DNA of 43,656 bases from Alphaproteobacteria bacterium (GCA_017649895.1 JAGCFW010000020.1:1-43656), one strand, 5' to 3'; positions 24,827-33,879 are shown, counted from the stretch's first letter. Numbers and translations: made by a program. Notes: generated from the letters alone by a model not told the origin.

Positions 24827-24851
24827 CGCAAAAACACTCCTACTTGCACCC

Positions 24852-24884
24852 ATAGTAACGCACAAATTGTTAATAAATCGTAAA
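24852..24884 (-). promoter_or_regulatory. CtrA-like promoter of the T6SS operon
   Basis: Minus strand: TTTA-N7-TTAAC (24870-24884), 12-bp spacer, -10 TACTAT (24857-24852). It is 17 bp from the divergent box at 24902. Confidence 0.6.
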
Positions 24885-24901
24885 CATAATTTTTTTTAAA
24901 A

Positions 24902-24934
24902 TTAACTTTTTGTTAAATTTTTTGTGAAAGAATT
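24902..24934 (+). promoter_or_regulatory. CtrA-type promoter of the exported coiled-coil gene
   Basis: TTAA-N7-TTAA (24902-24916), 12-bp spacer, AGAATT (24929-24934; AAGAAT if 11). Divergent from the T6SS promoter. Confidence 0.6.
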
Positions 24935-24962
24935 AGGGAAAGTAAGATTATGGGAGACGAAA

Positions 24963-25913
24963 ATGAAGAAAATATTAGCTTGCGTTTTAGCTTTGAGCTT
25001 TTGCACGACAACGGTAGAGGCTGGTCTGTTATCAGGAATAAAAAACAAAGTAAAAAATATCGTATCAAAATCAAAAAATAGTGAGAACGAAGAAATAAAA
25101 ACCTGGTTAGGAGAATTAAAGACTCTTATCTCCAAGGTAATTCTGGATGTTCAAGAAATATCTGACAGCGCAAGCAAAACACTTAATAACACGAAAGATG
25201 AAGAAACGATAACTAAAGTTGAAAATTTAAAAACAAAAGCCGATAAACTTAAAGCGGTGTTAGAATCGTGTAAGAAAGATCCGTTTAAGATTATGGACAA
25301 TAAGGAAACCATGAATTTGTATATTGATGGAATTTGGAAACTCAATGTTGGCAACGTTGCTATACTTTCAACTGAAACTGATAGCAACCTTAATCCAGTA
25401 TATAACTATGGTAAATTAATGAAAAAAATCGAAAAGTATGAGGAAGGATATAACAAAAATCTGGAAGATATGAAAAAAGTTGTAGAAAACATAAAAAGCG
25501 ACTGGCAGGGTAATCCGAATATACAGATTGCAAATAATTTAGGTGATTCCTTAGATAAATGCAAAAAACTGACTAGCGTCGCCGAAACTGATTTAACTGC
25601 GGTCCAGGGATATATTACCACGTTAAGTCAGGACGACAAGCTGGGTCCCAATCATGAAAAAGTGATAGCATTGAACAAAGGTATGACACACTTAAAAACT
25701 CATATGAATTATAAGAAAAAGAGCAATGATATGGCCCAACCTTTCCTAAAAAGGGTCAATAACAAGTTGAAAAATGCAACGAAAAAAATATCCAATGCGC
25801 AAAGTAAACTTAATGATGTAACAAAAAAAATTGAGAGCGTTGAAAATACTTCCATCGACGTTAATTCATTGAAAAATAATTCAATTATAAAATCAGCTGT
25901 TATGAATGATTAG
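24963..25913 (+). CDS. Exported helical protein of unknown function
   Basis: 316 residues with a signal peptide MKKILACVLALSFCTTTVEA. The mature part is almost all helix, lysine- and asparagine-rich, with coiled-coil segments around 30-60 and 255-300. I recognise no domain. The start at 24963 follows GGGAG; the longer frame begins inside the promoter. The signal peptide, upstream sequence and promoter closely resemble those of the gene at 26385, suggesting shared control or origin. It is divergent from the T6SS operon, which makes it a candidate secreted substrate; that is inference. Confidence 0.75.
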   Translation: MKKILACVLALSFCTTTVEAGLLSGIKNKVKNIVSKSKNSENEEIKTWLGELKTLISKVILDVQEISDSASKTLNNTKDEETITKVENLKTKADKLKAVLESCKKDPFKIMDNKETMNLYIDGIWKLNVGNVAILSTETDSNLNPVYNYGKLMKKIEKYEEGYNKNLEDMKKVVENIKSDWQGNPNIQIANNLGDSLDKCKKLTSVAETDLTAVQGYITTLSQDDKLGPNHEKVIALNKGMTHLKTHMNYKKKSNDMAQPFLKRVNNKLKNATKKISNAQSKLNDVTKKIESVENTSIDVNSLKNNSIIKSAVMND

Positions 25914-26320
25914 AACGCAAAGCATATTTGTAGTTGAACGCGCAAACTGAATGATGAAAAAATACCAATCCGAAAAGTGTAACGATTGGTATTTTTACTT
26001 CTGAGTAAATCGATGGAGAACGGTACGGCGACAAAGGAAAGCCTCTCGTCAGATGCGCTAAAAATTTGAGCTGACAATTGTAATACAGGAATCCGCAGCA
26101 TCGAACAGACCAAGAGGCATCTCTGAAAATTTAAGACGACGACTGCAACAAAAAATCACTATGGATGAAAATGTCACAGATGAAACCTTAAATCTCCGCA
26201 ATCTTTCGCGACACAGAATCAGTCAGCAGTGCCTTATGCCGCTTAGTTTTCGCGAAAATCGTTTCAAAATCTCATAATGCCCAAATATCTTTCGGCTTTT
26301 TTGGATATATTCGCTCGGAA
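25914..26320. other. 407-bp gap without a convincing gene
   Basis: Holds a strong terminator near its left end. The rest has only short frames (for example a 38-codon frame from 26161) with no recognisable product. It may be decayed sequence, but nothing identifies it. Confidence 0.5.
25957..25996 (+). terminator. Strong bidirectional terminator
   Basis: A ten-base perfect stem, AATACCAATC (25961-25970) with GATTGGTATT (25984-25993), loop of 13, A run on the left and T run on the right. It closes the gene at 24963. Confidence 0.8.
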
Positions 26321-26353
26321 TTAACTTTACCTTAAACTTTATATGAGAAAATT
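26321..26353 (+). promoter_or_regulatory. CtrA-type promoter of the Gln/Asn-rich exported protein
   Basis: TTAA-N7-TTAA (26321-26335), 12-bp spacer, AAAATT (26348-26353). Same layout as at 24902. Confidence 0.6.
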
Positions 26354-26384
26354 GAGCTTAGAGTTGAGAGTACGAGAAAGTAAA

Positions 26385-27077
26385 ATGAAGAAATTATTGA
26401 TTTTCGCTGCAATACTGAGTTTTTGTACCACAGAGACTTATGGTGGTTTGGGAGATATTTTAAACGCCGCGACAACAGTGGCGCAGCAACTCACCCCTAA
26501 CGGAATGATGCAGCAAAACATGGGAATCAACGGAACACAGCAACAAATGTACGGCAACCAATATCCATACGGAGCCCAAGTTACCACAATGGCTCAGCAA
26601 AACGCGGGAAATTTTTTAAACGGTGCGGCAGCGGGGATACAGCGATACGGCAACCAAGCGCTTAACTTTACCGGAAACTTGCAGCAAAACACAGGAAATC
26701 TCTTAAATAACGTAGCAACAGGGATACAACAATATGGCAATCAAATGCAATACAACACCGGAACGATGGGAACCCAAGTAAATACACCTGCTATTATCGA
26801 AGCTCTGCAAAAAATGTATACTCAAGTAGCGCAGTTACAAAACAATTATGTAACAAACGTAAACATCGTAAATTTAGCCTCAAAACTGGGAAATACCCTG
26901 CTATCATGCCAACAATATCCAAATCAAGTTTTGAGTCAATTGCATGTAATTTGCCAACACATTGTGTATATACACAGCTATTTAAAACAGATTGGCGCCG
27001 GATCTCAGATAGAAAAACTCGCCGACGGATTCTCTGATCTATTTTATACTTGCTTGGGAATTAGCCTGCAACAATAG
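26385..27077 (+). CDS. Exported Gln/Asn-rich repeat protein
   Basis: 230 residues with signal peptide MKKLLIFAAILSFCTTETYG. Residues about 30-125 are rich in Gln, Asn and Gly with imperfect repeats (GNFLNGAAAGIQRYGNQ and GNLLNNVATGIQQYGNQ). The C-terminal about 90 residues are helical with three cysteines. No known domain. The signal sequence SFCTT core and promoter are shared with the gene at 24963, but the mature parts differ. Start chosen at 26385 for the signal peptide. Possibly a surface or secreted protein. Confidence 0.75.
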   Translation: MKKLLIFAAILSFCTTETYGGLGDILNAATTVAQQLTPNGMMQQNMGINGTQQQMYGNQYPYGAQVTTMAQQNAGNFLNGAAAGIQRYGNQALNFTGNLQQNTGNLLNNVATGIQQYGNQMQYNTGTMGTQVNTPAIIEALQKMYTQVAQLQNNYVTNVNIVNLASKLGNTLLSCQQYPNQVLSQLHVICQHIVYIHSYLKQIGAGSQIEKLADGFSDLFYTCLGISLQQ

Positions 27078-27144
27078 TCGTTTTTGGAAAATCGAAAAAT
27101 CGCAAAACTAATACCTTATTTTATTAAAATTTAATCTTTATGTT

Positions 27145-27165
27145 TTAACTCGGTATTAATATTCT
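27145..27165 (+). promoter_or_regulatory. Half-site CtrA-like promoter of the LRR-ankyrin gene
   Basis: A single TTAAC (27145-27149) is followed 11 bp after TTAA by TATTCT (27160-27165), the same -10 and spacing seen before the ankyrin gene at 30182. The upstream half-site is not preserved. Confidence 0.3.
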
Positions 27166-27255
27166 CGCAATATGTTGGATATGAAAAGATCGGTCTGCGG
27201 TATCGTTTTTCACGCCGTTACAGTAGTCCGATCGAAAAGAAAAAGGGGGGAGAAT

Positions 27256-28965
27256 ATGAAGCCAAGCTTTTTAAGTACATGTTCAATTATCGCATTGCTG
27301 TATAACGAGTGTTCCTTCGCGATGAATGCTGATCGTCAGCAATTATCTAGGCAAGAATCGCATATCCAACTTCACGCACCTTTCACATCGCAAGAGGGAC
27401 AAAATAGGGATCAAGAAGCAGGATCTGCTCAGCAGGAAGGAAAAAATGAGTTAAATACGATCTATGAATCATCTTTAAATTTAAGCAAGATATCCAATGA
27501 AATGCTTTGCCAATACCAATCCTTCCATTACATAAAAAATTTGGAAATGAACACCGAATATTTATACGGAAAGAACGAATCACTCCTGCGCCTGTCTGCA
27601 CTGCCTCTTTCGCAATTACAGAGTTTAAAACTGGTCGGAGATGTGGGAGAAAACAAAGCAATACAGAGAAATTTAGATGACTTGCTGTCAAGAACTTTGC
27701 AGTTAAAAGAATTAGCTCTTTCCGGAAACAAATTAAAAACTCTTCCCAAAGCAATACGCAAACTGCAAAAGTTGGAAATATTGGATATAAGCAGGAACCC
27801 TCAACTGAGAAATTTGCCGCAATCTTTATGGAAATCTCCGAATCTGCAAAAGGTTACTATAAATTCCGACCTAATATCCCTGAATCAAGTACCCGAGTAT
27901 ATTGAAATTTTAAAAAGTGAGGAGTTACTAACCTTACTCAGTTCATACAAAAATAAACATAAATTAAGTAATTCCCAAATAGAGAACATAAAAAACAATC
28001 TCCACTTCTGCAAAACAATCTCTGTCCACGGCTGCCATTGGAATGACGAAACTCATTCGTGGATCAAGACTTCATCTAAGAGTTCTTCCAAAATCGTGAA
28101 ATTAAAAAACACAACTCTCGCGAAAGCATTAATTGATTACATCAGCGGAAAAGAACATTGGGATGCGGTAGCAAAATTGATGACCCACGGCGTTAACATC
28201 GGAACGAAAGAGGCTAACTCTCTGGACAAATACGGAATTCCGATACTGATAAAAGCTGCCGAAAGCGGACATTTGAATATAGTACAATATTTGGTTAAGC
28301 ATGGTGCCGACATCAATGGACGAACCAAGTTTGAAAACACGGCACTGATGGGAGCATCTCTGTTCGGTTATCTGGATATAGTAAAATACTTGGTTGCTCA
28401 GGGCGCAGACGTTAATGACCAAAACGTGGGTGGAGAAACTGCATTGATGAGAGCCGCAGTCCAAAGACATCTGGGTATCGTAAAATATTTATTCCACAAC
28501 GGCGCGAATATTAATGCTCAGGACAGATTTGGAGGTACTACACTAATGAAAGGAGCTTTTTACGGCTCTTTAAACATCGTAAAATACTTGATAAAACATG
28601 GAGCAAACATCAACGCTAAAGATGACAATGGATATACGGCGCTAATGCGTGCTGTCTTGGAAGGACAATTGAATATCGTAAAATATTTAATCCAAAACGG
28701 CGCAAATATTGATGATCGAAATAAGTATGGAGAAACCGCTTTGATAAAGGCCATCGGAGAAGAACAATTGAATGTTGCAAAATGCCTAATAGAACTTGGC
28801 GCAAATATAAATATAACCGATAATAATGGAAAAACTGCGATGCATTTCGCTTTAAAACGGCTCAAAAAAGCATCGGACGCAAACATACCGAAATATCAAG
28901 AATTGGTGGAATTATTGGAACAAAAAACAGCACCAATCTCAAAAACCCTCCAATGCACTGAATAA
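27256..28965 (+). CDS. Exported protein with leucine-rich and ankyrin repeats
   Basis: 569 residues with a signal peptide (MKPSFLSTCSIIALLYNECSFA). A leucine-rich region at about 85-215 has bacterial LRR turns (LKELALSGNKLKTLPKAI, LEILDISRNPQLRNLPQSL). Seven or so ankyrin repeats fill about 290-530, with TALMRA and LNIVKYLIxxGAxIN patterns. Both domain types bind proteins and are common in effectors of intracellular bacteria. Start at 27256 follows GGGGGGAG; the longer frame would bury the signal peptide. Binding partner unknown; combining both repeat types with an export signal fits a host-directed protein. Confidence 0.85.
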   Translation: MKPSFLSTCSIIALLYNECSFAMNADRQQLSRQESHIQLHAPFTSQEGQNRDQEAGSAQQEGKNELNTIYESSLNLSKISNEMLCQYQSFHYIKNLEMNTEYLYGKNESLLRLSALPLSQLQSLKLVGDVGENKAIQRNLDDLLSRTLQLKELALSGNKLKTLPKAIRKLQKLEILDISRNPQLRNLPQSLWKSPNLQKVTINSDLISLNQVPEYIEILKSEELLTLLSSYKNKHKLSNSQIENIKNNLHFCKTISVHGCHWNDETHSWIKTSSKSSSKIVKLKNTTLAKALIDYISGKEHWDAVAKLMTHGVNIGTKEANSLDKYGIPILIKAAESGHLNIVQYLVKHGADINGRTKFENTALMGASLFGYLDIVKYLVAQGADVNDQNVGGETALMRAAVQRHLGIVKYLFHNGANINAQDRFGGTTLMKGAFYGSLNIVKYLIKHGANINAKDDNGYTALMRAVLEGQLNIVKYLIQNGANIDDRNKYGETALIKAIGEEQLNVAKCLIELGANINITDNNGKTAMHFALKRLKKASDANIPKYQELVELLEQKTAPISKTLQCTE

Positions 28966-29027
28966 AAAAACTCAGGAGCAACCGCAAGCGATCGCTCCGC
29001 TCGCAATTGGAGAAAAATTAGCTTGGA

Positions 29028-30182
29028 TTATTTCTTTTTCTTCGCTTCGGCGGCAACCTTTAACATCTCGACTACTTCAGTATGTCCCGCCTCTTTCGCG
29101 TAATCCAGAGCAGTCTTTCCGTCTTTATCCTTTGCATCAATATCGACACCCTCTTCCTTTTTCCTTGTTATCTTGGATGCCATCTTCTTTATCACGCTCT
29201 TCTTTTTCTTCTTTTCGAGCAGAGATCGCACTATATCCTCCTTTCCGGAACTTGCTGCAAACATCAAAGCGGTTTTGTCATCATTGTCTCTTGCATTAAC
29301 ATCGGCTCCTTTTTCAATTAAAAGATTTACCAGATTCACATTTCCTTTTGATACAGCGAGCATAAGCGGGCTTTGCCCTTGGTTATTTTGTATATCGATT
29401 CCAGCCTTGTTTTTCAGTAATATTTCCACAACTTCTTCATTTTCATTCGCCACAGCAAGCAGAAGAGCTGTCCAACCGGTCTTATCTTCATGATTTAACT
29501 CCTTCGAGTAACTAGCAAGCTTTTTTATTATTTCCAAATTTCCCTTTTCAACAGCAAGTATTAAAGCTGTTTTTCCATTTTTATCGGGAATATCAGGATT
29601 TGCCGTACTATCTAATATTTTTAATTCTGTGCTTATTATTTTTCCACTTCTACCTCTCTTTCCTTTAATTTGTACCTTTTCGTCAACTAAAAGATTTACT
29701 AAATCTAAATTCTCTTTTTCAACGGCAATCATTAATGCGGTCTTCATCTGTTTATTTTGTAAGTTGGCATTGGCAGTTACATTCTTTAAAATTTTTACTA
29801 TTTCTTTGTTTCCGTTTTCCACTGCATACATAAGAGCTGTCCAGCCATTATTATCTTGTTTATTTAAGTCTGCATAGCTGAGCCCCTGCGTTGTCACCTT
29901 TAGTGCTGACTGCAATTTGCCGTAATTTATAAGCTCTCTTATTATTTCTATATTTCCTTTTTCAACAGCGTGTATCAAAGCAGTTTTTCCATTATTATCT
30001 TGATCATCGATATTTACTTTTTGTTTCAATAATGACTTAATTCTTTGGATATCATTTGACTCCACTGCCCTTATCAATTGAGGGTCAGCAAAAACATATT
30101 CCCCATAAATCAGCGTAAAAATTGCCACTAAACACGCTAAACTTGTTCTTATTTTTCTACTTTGTTGCTTGTTATTCAGCAT
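29028..30182 (-). CDS. Exported ankyrin-repeat protein
   Basis: 384 residues with a basic N-terminus and signal peptide ending about VFA at residue 32. About nine ankyrin repeats follow, with strongly regular DNNGKTALIxAVEKGNxEIIxxL units. Insertions (about 85-100 and 180-200) and a lysine-rich segment (KKKKKSV...TRKKEEG) interrupt the array. The tail is KKKK. It converges on the LRR-ankyrin gene at 27256 but the two are not simple copies. ATG follows AAGGAG. Probably periplasmic or secreted, mediating protein binding. Confidence 0.85.
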   Translation of the reverse strand: MLNNKQQSRKIRTSLACLVAIFTLIYGEYVFADPQLIRAVESNDIQRIKSLLKQKVNIDDQDNNGKTALIHAVEKGNIEIIRELINYGKLQSALKVTTQGLSYADLNKQDNNGWTALMYAVENGNKEIVKILKNVTANANLQNKQMKTALMIAVEKENLDLVNLLVDEKVQIKGKRGRSGKIISTELKILDSTANPDIPDKNGKTALILAVEKGNLEIIKKLASYSKELNHEDKTGWTALLLAVANENEEVVEILLKNKAGIDIQNNQGQSPLMLAVSKGNVNLVNLLIEKGADVNARDNDDKTALMFAASSGKEDIVRSLLEKKKKKSVIKKMASKITRKKEEGVDIDAKDKDGKTALDYAKEAGHTEVVEMLKVAAEAKKKK

Positions 30183-30217
30183 ATCTTTTTCTCCTTAATC
30201 ATCTATACACATTTTTC

Positions 30218-30249
30218 AGAATATCGAAAATTGGTTAATTTTTCGTAAA
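30218..30249 (-). promoter_or_regulatory. CtrA-like promoter of the ankyrin gene
   Basis: Minus strand: TTTA-N7-TTAAC (30235-30249), 11-bp spacer, TATTCT (30223-30218). Confidence 0.5.
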
Positions 30250-30348
30250 TTTTTGATAATTTTTTGTATTTGCCAGATATGACAGCAAAACTCAAAACTC
30301 TACGCGGAGCTTGATTTTCGTTGCATCAAAGATTTGCACGAGTTCGGA

Positions 30349-30819
30349 CTAATTGTCGGCTCCAGCGGTTTTTGTGTCGTCCTTTGACATAACAAAGTTA
30401 CCGATCAAGCTTTCCAGATTGACAGGTCCTGTTGTGCGTTCGATTTCCTCTCCGTTCTTCAGAGTTTCCTCTTCTCCCCCCGGGGTAATCGACAAGTATT
30501 TTCCGCCAAAAAGTCCGTCGCTCGCAACGTTGGCGCTGCTGTCCGTCGGGACTTTTATGTCTTCGGAAATGTGAAAGGTAACGACAGCAAAAAATGTCTT
30601 CGGATCGACCTCGATACTGTCGATCTTTCCAACACGAACGCCACTGATCTTTACATCGGTACCTTCAGTTAACCCATCCGCTCTGTCAAATTTCGCTTTT
30701 AGCACGTAACCGTCTATACCTTTCCAACTGGATTTTGAATAAACGTAATTAAAAAAGCATGCAGCAATGATTAATACAAAAACTCCGACAACCGTCTCAA
30801 ACGCTCTACCCTTTTCCAT
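30349..30819 (-). CDS. mlaD: MlaD-type MCE-domain lipid transport protein
   Basis: 156 residues: one N-terminal transmembrane anchor (about 11-28) and a single MCE domain (LKAKFDRADGLTEGTDVKISGVRVGKI ... FGGKYLSITPGG). MlaD hexamers hold phospholipids in the periplasm and work with the MlaEFB ABC complex. Those partners are not adjacent here. The start is seven bases after the phaB stop, so both are likely cotranscribed. The first residues ETVVGVFVLI match MlaD well. Confidence 0.9.
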   Translation of the reverse strand: MEKGRAFETVVGVFVLIIAACFFNYVYSKSSWKGIDGYVLKAKFDRADGLTEGTDVKISGVRVGKIDSIEVDPKTFFAVVTFHISEDIKVPTDSSANVASDGLFGGKYLSITPGGEEETLKNGEEIERTTGPVNLESLIGNFVMSKDDTKTAGADN

Positions 30820-30826
30820 CTCAACC

Positions 30827-31549
30827 CTACAAATATTGCCCGCCGTTTACACTCAGAGTTACTCCCGTCACGAACGACGTTTTCTCATCTGTTAAGAATA
30901 GCACAGCATTGGATATTTCTTCAACATTGCCAAATCGTTTCATTGGAATTGTTTCGGTAATTTTTTCTTTGATGTCATCTCGGATAGCATTCGTCATATC
31001 CGTTGCGATGTACCCCGGAGCAATCGCGTTTACGGTAATTCCTTTGTTCGCAGACTCCAACGCGAGTGCCTTTGTAAATCCTATGACGCCGGCTTTTGCC
31101 GCAGAATAGTTCGTTTGTCCGACCTGCCCCTTTAATCCGTTGACCGAACTTATGTTGATAATTCGTCCGAAATTTTTCTCTCTCATCGCCGGAATAACCA
31201 ATCGTGTCATATTAAATACGGAGTTTAAATTCGTGCAGATAACCTTGTTCCAAGCAGAGACATCCATTTTATGAAGCATGGAATCCTTCGTAATTCCCGC
31301 ATTGTTTACCAGCACGTCAACAGAGCCACCCATTTTTTCGCAAACTTCCGCAACTCCTTTTTCGCATGATTCGTAGTTTGAAACATCCCAAGAAAATACA
31401 GGAATTCCCGTCTCTGCATGAAATTGTTCAGCAGTTTTGGAATCGCTATTGTAATTCGCCGCGACTTTGTATCCCGCCTGCTTCAAAGCGATCGAAATTC
31501 CTTTTCCGATTCCTCTTGTTCCGCCCGTAACCAATGCGATTTTGCTCAT
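30827..31549 (-). CDS. phaB: Acetoacetyl-CoA reductase (short-chain dehydrogenase)
   Basis: 240 residues, NADPH-type SDR with GGTRGIGKG (9-16), NNAG (82-85), catalytic serine in SSVNG, and Y148/K152 (YSAAK). The NISSVNGxKGQxGQTNYSAAKAG segment and GYIATDM are closer to PhaB/PhbB than to FabG. PhaB makes 3-hydroxybutyryl-CoA for polyhydroxybutyrate. No phaA or phaC is nearby. A FabG-type fatty-acid role cannot be excluded. ATG follows GGGAGAAAG. Confidence 0.8.
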   Translation of the reverse strand: MSKIALVTGGTRGIGKGISIALKQAGYKVAANYNSDSKTAEQFHAETGIPVFSWDVSNYESCEKGVAEVCEKMGGSVDVLVNNAGITKDSMLHKMDVSAWNKVICTNLNSVFNMTRLVIPAMREKNFGRIINISSVNGLKGQVGQTNYSAAKAGVIGFTKALALESANKGITVNAIAPGYIATDMTNAIRDDIKEKITETIPMKRFGNVEEISNAVLFLTDEKTSFVTGVTLSVNGGQYL

Positions 31550-31625
31550 ACTCTTTCTCCCAAAAAACTATTGCTGTAAACTCCTAGAGATATTATCATT
31601 TAAAAGGTTAACAGACTATGAAAAT

Positions 31626-32588
31626 ATGAATTTTAAACAAAGAAAAATCATCGGACATCGGAAGCAAATCGGGATTATCGCAAAATCGATAAATTCGAAC
31701 AAAGTGTTTCCTGTCTGGATTTTTTGGGGAGCAGACGGCATAGGAAAGACTTCCGTCGCTTACAAATTCGCAAAATGCCTGCTGGCGAATTCGGAATCCG
31801 TCAATGAAAATCTCGATCTCGCGGATGACAACAAAATTCACAATTTAGTCGACAATAAAACCCATCCGGATTTTTTCGTGCTGGACAGTGCATCTCCGTC
31901 GATAGATGAAGCCAGAATTTTGATGGCAAAAGTTTGCAAAGCTCCGAGTTTGTCCAGGCGACGCGTCGTGATCATCGAAAACGCGGACAAACTTAACAAA
32001 AATATTTACAATTCGTTACTGAAAATTTTGGAGGAGCCTCCACGCGACACGGTATTCATTCTGGTTTGTTCAACTATCGGAAATCTTCCGATTACTCTGC
32101 AATCTCGCGCGATCAAACTGAAATTTAATCCGCTCAGCGAATCCGAAGTCGTGTTGGCCTTAAGCCTGTTTGATGTCGAAAACGCCGAAACTTTGGCTTC
32201 GATTTCCGACGGATCTGTCGGTAATGCTTTATACCTTTATGAAAACAACGGAGTTGACCTTTATCAACATTTGCTGCAGGCTTTTTCTTCGGATTATGAG
32301 ACTTCCCACAAGACGGTGAAGTACATCATCGAAAACAAACTGTGCGATAATTTCGGGCTGATAAAGCAACTGATTATCAGAGTGTTGAAGGAGTATATTG
32401 ACACGATCACCGAGACGAAGATCAACGATTATTTTGCGCAATCCGTCGGAAAAGTATCGATCGATCACGAGACGGAAAAAGTCCTGCAGATTATCTCGAA
32501 TTTGAACAGAGGAGAGAATTTTATGCTGGATAAAAACGGGATGGTCGCGGAAGTTTTCGAAACTTTTTTCGAAAGGTATGAAATATGA
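31626..32588 (+). CDS. holB: DNA polymerase III delta-prime subunit
   Basis: 320 residues. A clamp-loader AAA+ protein with a P-loop GADGIGKT (35-42), a Walker B-like RRVVIIENAD, LLKILEEPP, and the SRC-type QSR (sensor/arginine finger) after ITLQSRA. The zinc-module cysteines are not seen, as in several small genomes. Start at 31626 gives MNFKQRKIIGH; the ORF runs 53 codons further upstream into the phaB start region, so that extension was rejected. Divergent from phaB. Confidence 0.85.
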   Translation: MNFKQRKIIGHRKQIGIIAKSINSNKVFPVWIFWGADGIGKTSVAYKFAKCLLANSESVNENLDLADDNKIHNLVDNKTHPDFFVLDSASPSIDEARILMAKVCKAPSLSRRRVVIIENADKLNKNIYNSLLKILEEPPRDTVFILVCSTIGNLPITLQSRAIKLKFNPLSESEVVLALSLFDVENAETLASISDGSVGNALYLYENNGVDLYQHLLQAFSSDYETSHKTVKYIIENKLCDNFGLIKQLIIRVLKEYIDTITETKINDYFAQSVGKVSIDHETEKVLQIISNLNRGENFMLDKNGMVAEVFETFFERYEI

Positions 32589-32816
32589 AACACAAAGATT
32601 CCGCAACTTGTGTGTATAGCTACTCTTCTATCAAAGTATATCTAAAAGTTAACAAAGTGTTAAATCAGCGGAATTTTAATCTTTTTGTGTTACCATGCCC
32701 TGGGTGGGGAGTGAGGGGCAGGATTTTATCGAAAATTAAGGAATTTTTAACCTTTAACTTCGTTTTGATAGGAGCATTTCCGTGCCTCACTTATGTATTT
32801 TTAATATGAGGTAAAA
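32589..32816. other. Gap between holB and recR with a CtrA-like box
   Basis: TTAA-N7-TTAA at 32649-32663; read minus it is TTAA-N7-TTAAC. On the plus strand TTTAAT lies 11 bp downstream, a weak -10, about 150 bp before recR. A 74-codon frame here looks spurious. Confidence 0.4.
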
Positions 32817-33404
32817 ATGAGTCCCGATATTGAAATATTAATTCAAAAAATTTCCCGACTTCCGGGGCTTGGACCTCGTTCCGCCCGCAGAATCGCAATC
32901 CACCTAATCCAGCACAATCACGACATCCTGGAACCGATGCTGAATTCGATGAAAAAAGTTCACGACAACGTAAAGGTCTGTCCGATTTGCGGAAATATTG
33001 ACGCTTTCGAAGAAATTTGTTCGATTTGCTCCGATCCGAAAAGACGAGACGACGTAATTTGCGTTGTGGAAAGCGTTGCGGATCTCTGGGCAATCGAACG
33101 AACCGCCTGTTTTCGCGGAAAGTATCACGTTTTGAAAGGATTGTTGTCATCCATCAACGAAAGAGGACCGGAAGTTTTGCTTCTCGAAAAACTCAGCGCG
33201 CGCTGCCAAGAAAACGGAGTAACCGAAGTCATCAATGCACTGAGCGCAACGGTTGAAGGACAAACAACGGACTATTACATTCGCAATTTCTTCAAAGATC
33301 GAAACATAAAGGTCTCCGCTCTCGCTCACGGAATTCCAATGGGGGGCGAGCTGGACTACCTCGACGACGGCACACTGTTTACCGCGTTTTCGGCGAGAAA
33401 ATGA
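32817..33404 (+). CDS. recR: Recombination mediator RecR
   Basis: 195 residues. RecR loads RecA with RecF/RecO. Features: helix-hairpin-helix (LPGLGPRSARRIA), zinc finger C55-C58-C68-C71, Toprim domain starting VICVVESVADLW, and Walker-B-like C-terminal ALAHGIPMGGELDYLD. The usual dnaX-ybaB neighbours are missing; it stands alone after holB. Confidence 0.95.
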   Translation: MSPDIEILIQKISRLPGLGPRSARRIAIHLIQHNHDILEPMLNSMKKVHDNVKVCPICGNIDAFEEICSICSDPKRRDDVICVVESVADLWAIERTACFRGKYHVLKGLLSSINERGPEVLLLEKLSARCQENGVTEVINALSATVEGQTTDYYIRNFFKDRNIKVSALAHGIPMGGELDYLDDGTLFTAFSARK

Positions 33405-33514
33405 GGTAAAACATTTTGTTGTAGCTTTTCTTTTTTTCAAATCAAACTCAACAATTGTTAAACTGTTTCATATTACGCTTAAAAATAATGATACGAATTC
33501 GAAGGAGGAAATGA

Positions 33515-33766
33515 ATGGAAAAATATATCGAAAGATGGCTTCAGAAGGGGTTAATTGATTCTGCGACTTCACGGAAATTAATGGAAGATATGGTATCTGA
33601 AAAAGTTCGACTTCTGAAATTGAGATTCAATGCAAACGCATTGATAATTGCGATCCTTTGGGTAGGATTCCAAAGAGGATATGAAAAAAAAGATCAGATT
33701 TTAATTGGAATAATGAATACTTGCACCATGGTATATCTGATTTCTAACTATTATCATTGGGGATGA
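33515..33766 (+). pseudogene. Probable remnant of a DUF2157-type membrane protein, N-terminal part
   Basis: 83 codons beginning YIERWLQKGLIDSATSRKL, close to the N-terminal helix pair of DUF2157 proteins, followed by one or two short hydrophobic segments. DUF2157 proteins normally have many more transmembrane helices. The stop overlaps the ATG of a 38-codon frame (33763) that resembles the C-terminal end of the family. I infer a gene that lost its middle. It is preceded by a strong GGAGG, so the short proteins may still be made. Confidence 0.45.
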
Positions 33767-33879
33767 GTCACTTAACAGATTCGGTTTTCTTTTCTGTCGG
33801 CGGAGTAATTTTACTTGCAATTGGAGTATTTTTAGAAAGAAGCCGAAAAAAAGCAAAATATGAGAGAAAAAATCTTTAA
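33763..33879 (+). CDS. 38-residue membrane peptide, possible DUF2157 C-terminal remnant
   Basis: One hydrophobic helix (about 8-24, VFFSVGGVILLAIGVFLE) then a basic tail RSRKKAKYERK. Its ATG overlaps the preceding TGA (ATGA). DUF2157-type proteins end in a similar helix plus basic tail. Read as a coupled remnant. Confidence 0.4.
   Translation: MSHLTDSVFFSVGGVILLAIGVFLERSRKKAKYERKNL

Noticed and set aside
25910-26113. 67-codon minus-strand frame after the exported helical protein
   Set aside because: It passes through the strong terminator hairpin and shows no domain or ribosome-binding site.
32585-32809. 74-codon plus-strand frame overlapping the holB stop
   Set aside because: It runs through the CtrA-like box and an AT-rich gap, has no recognisable domain, and is better explained as recR leader sequence.
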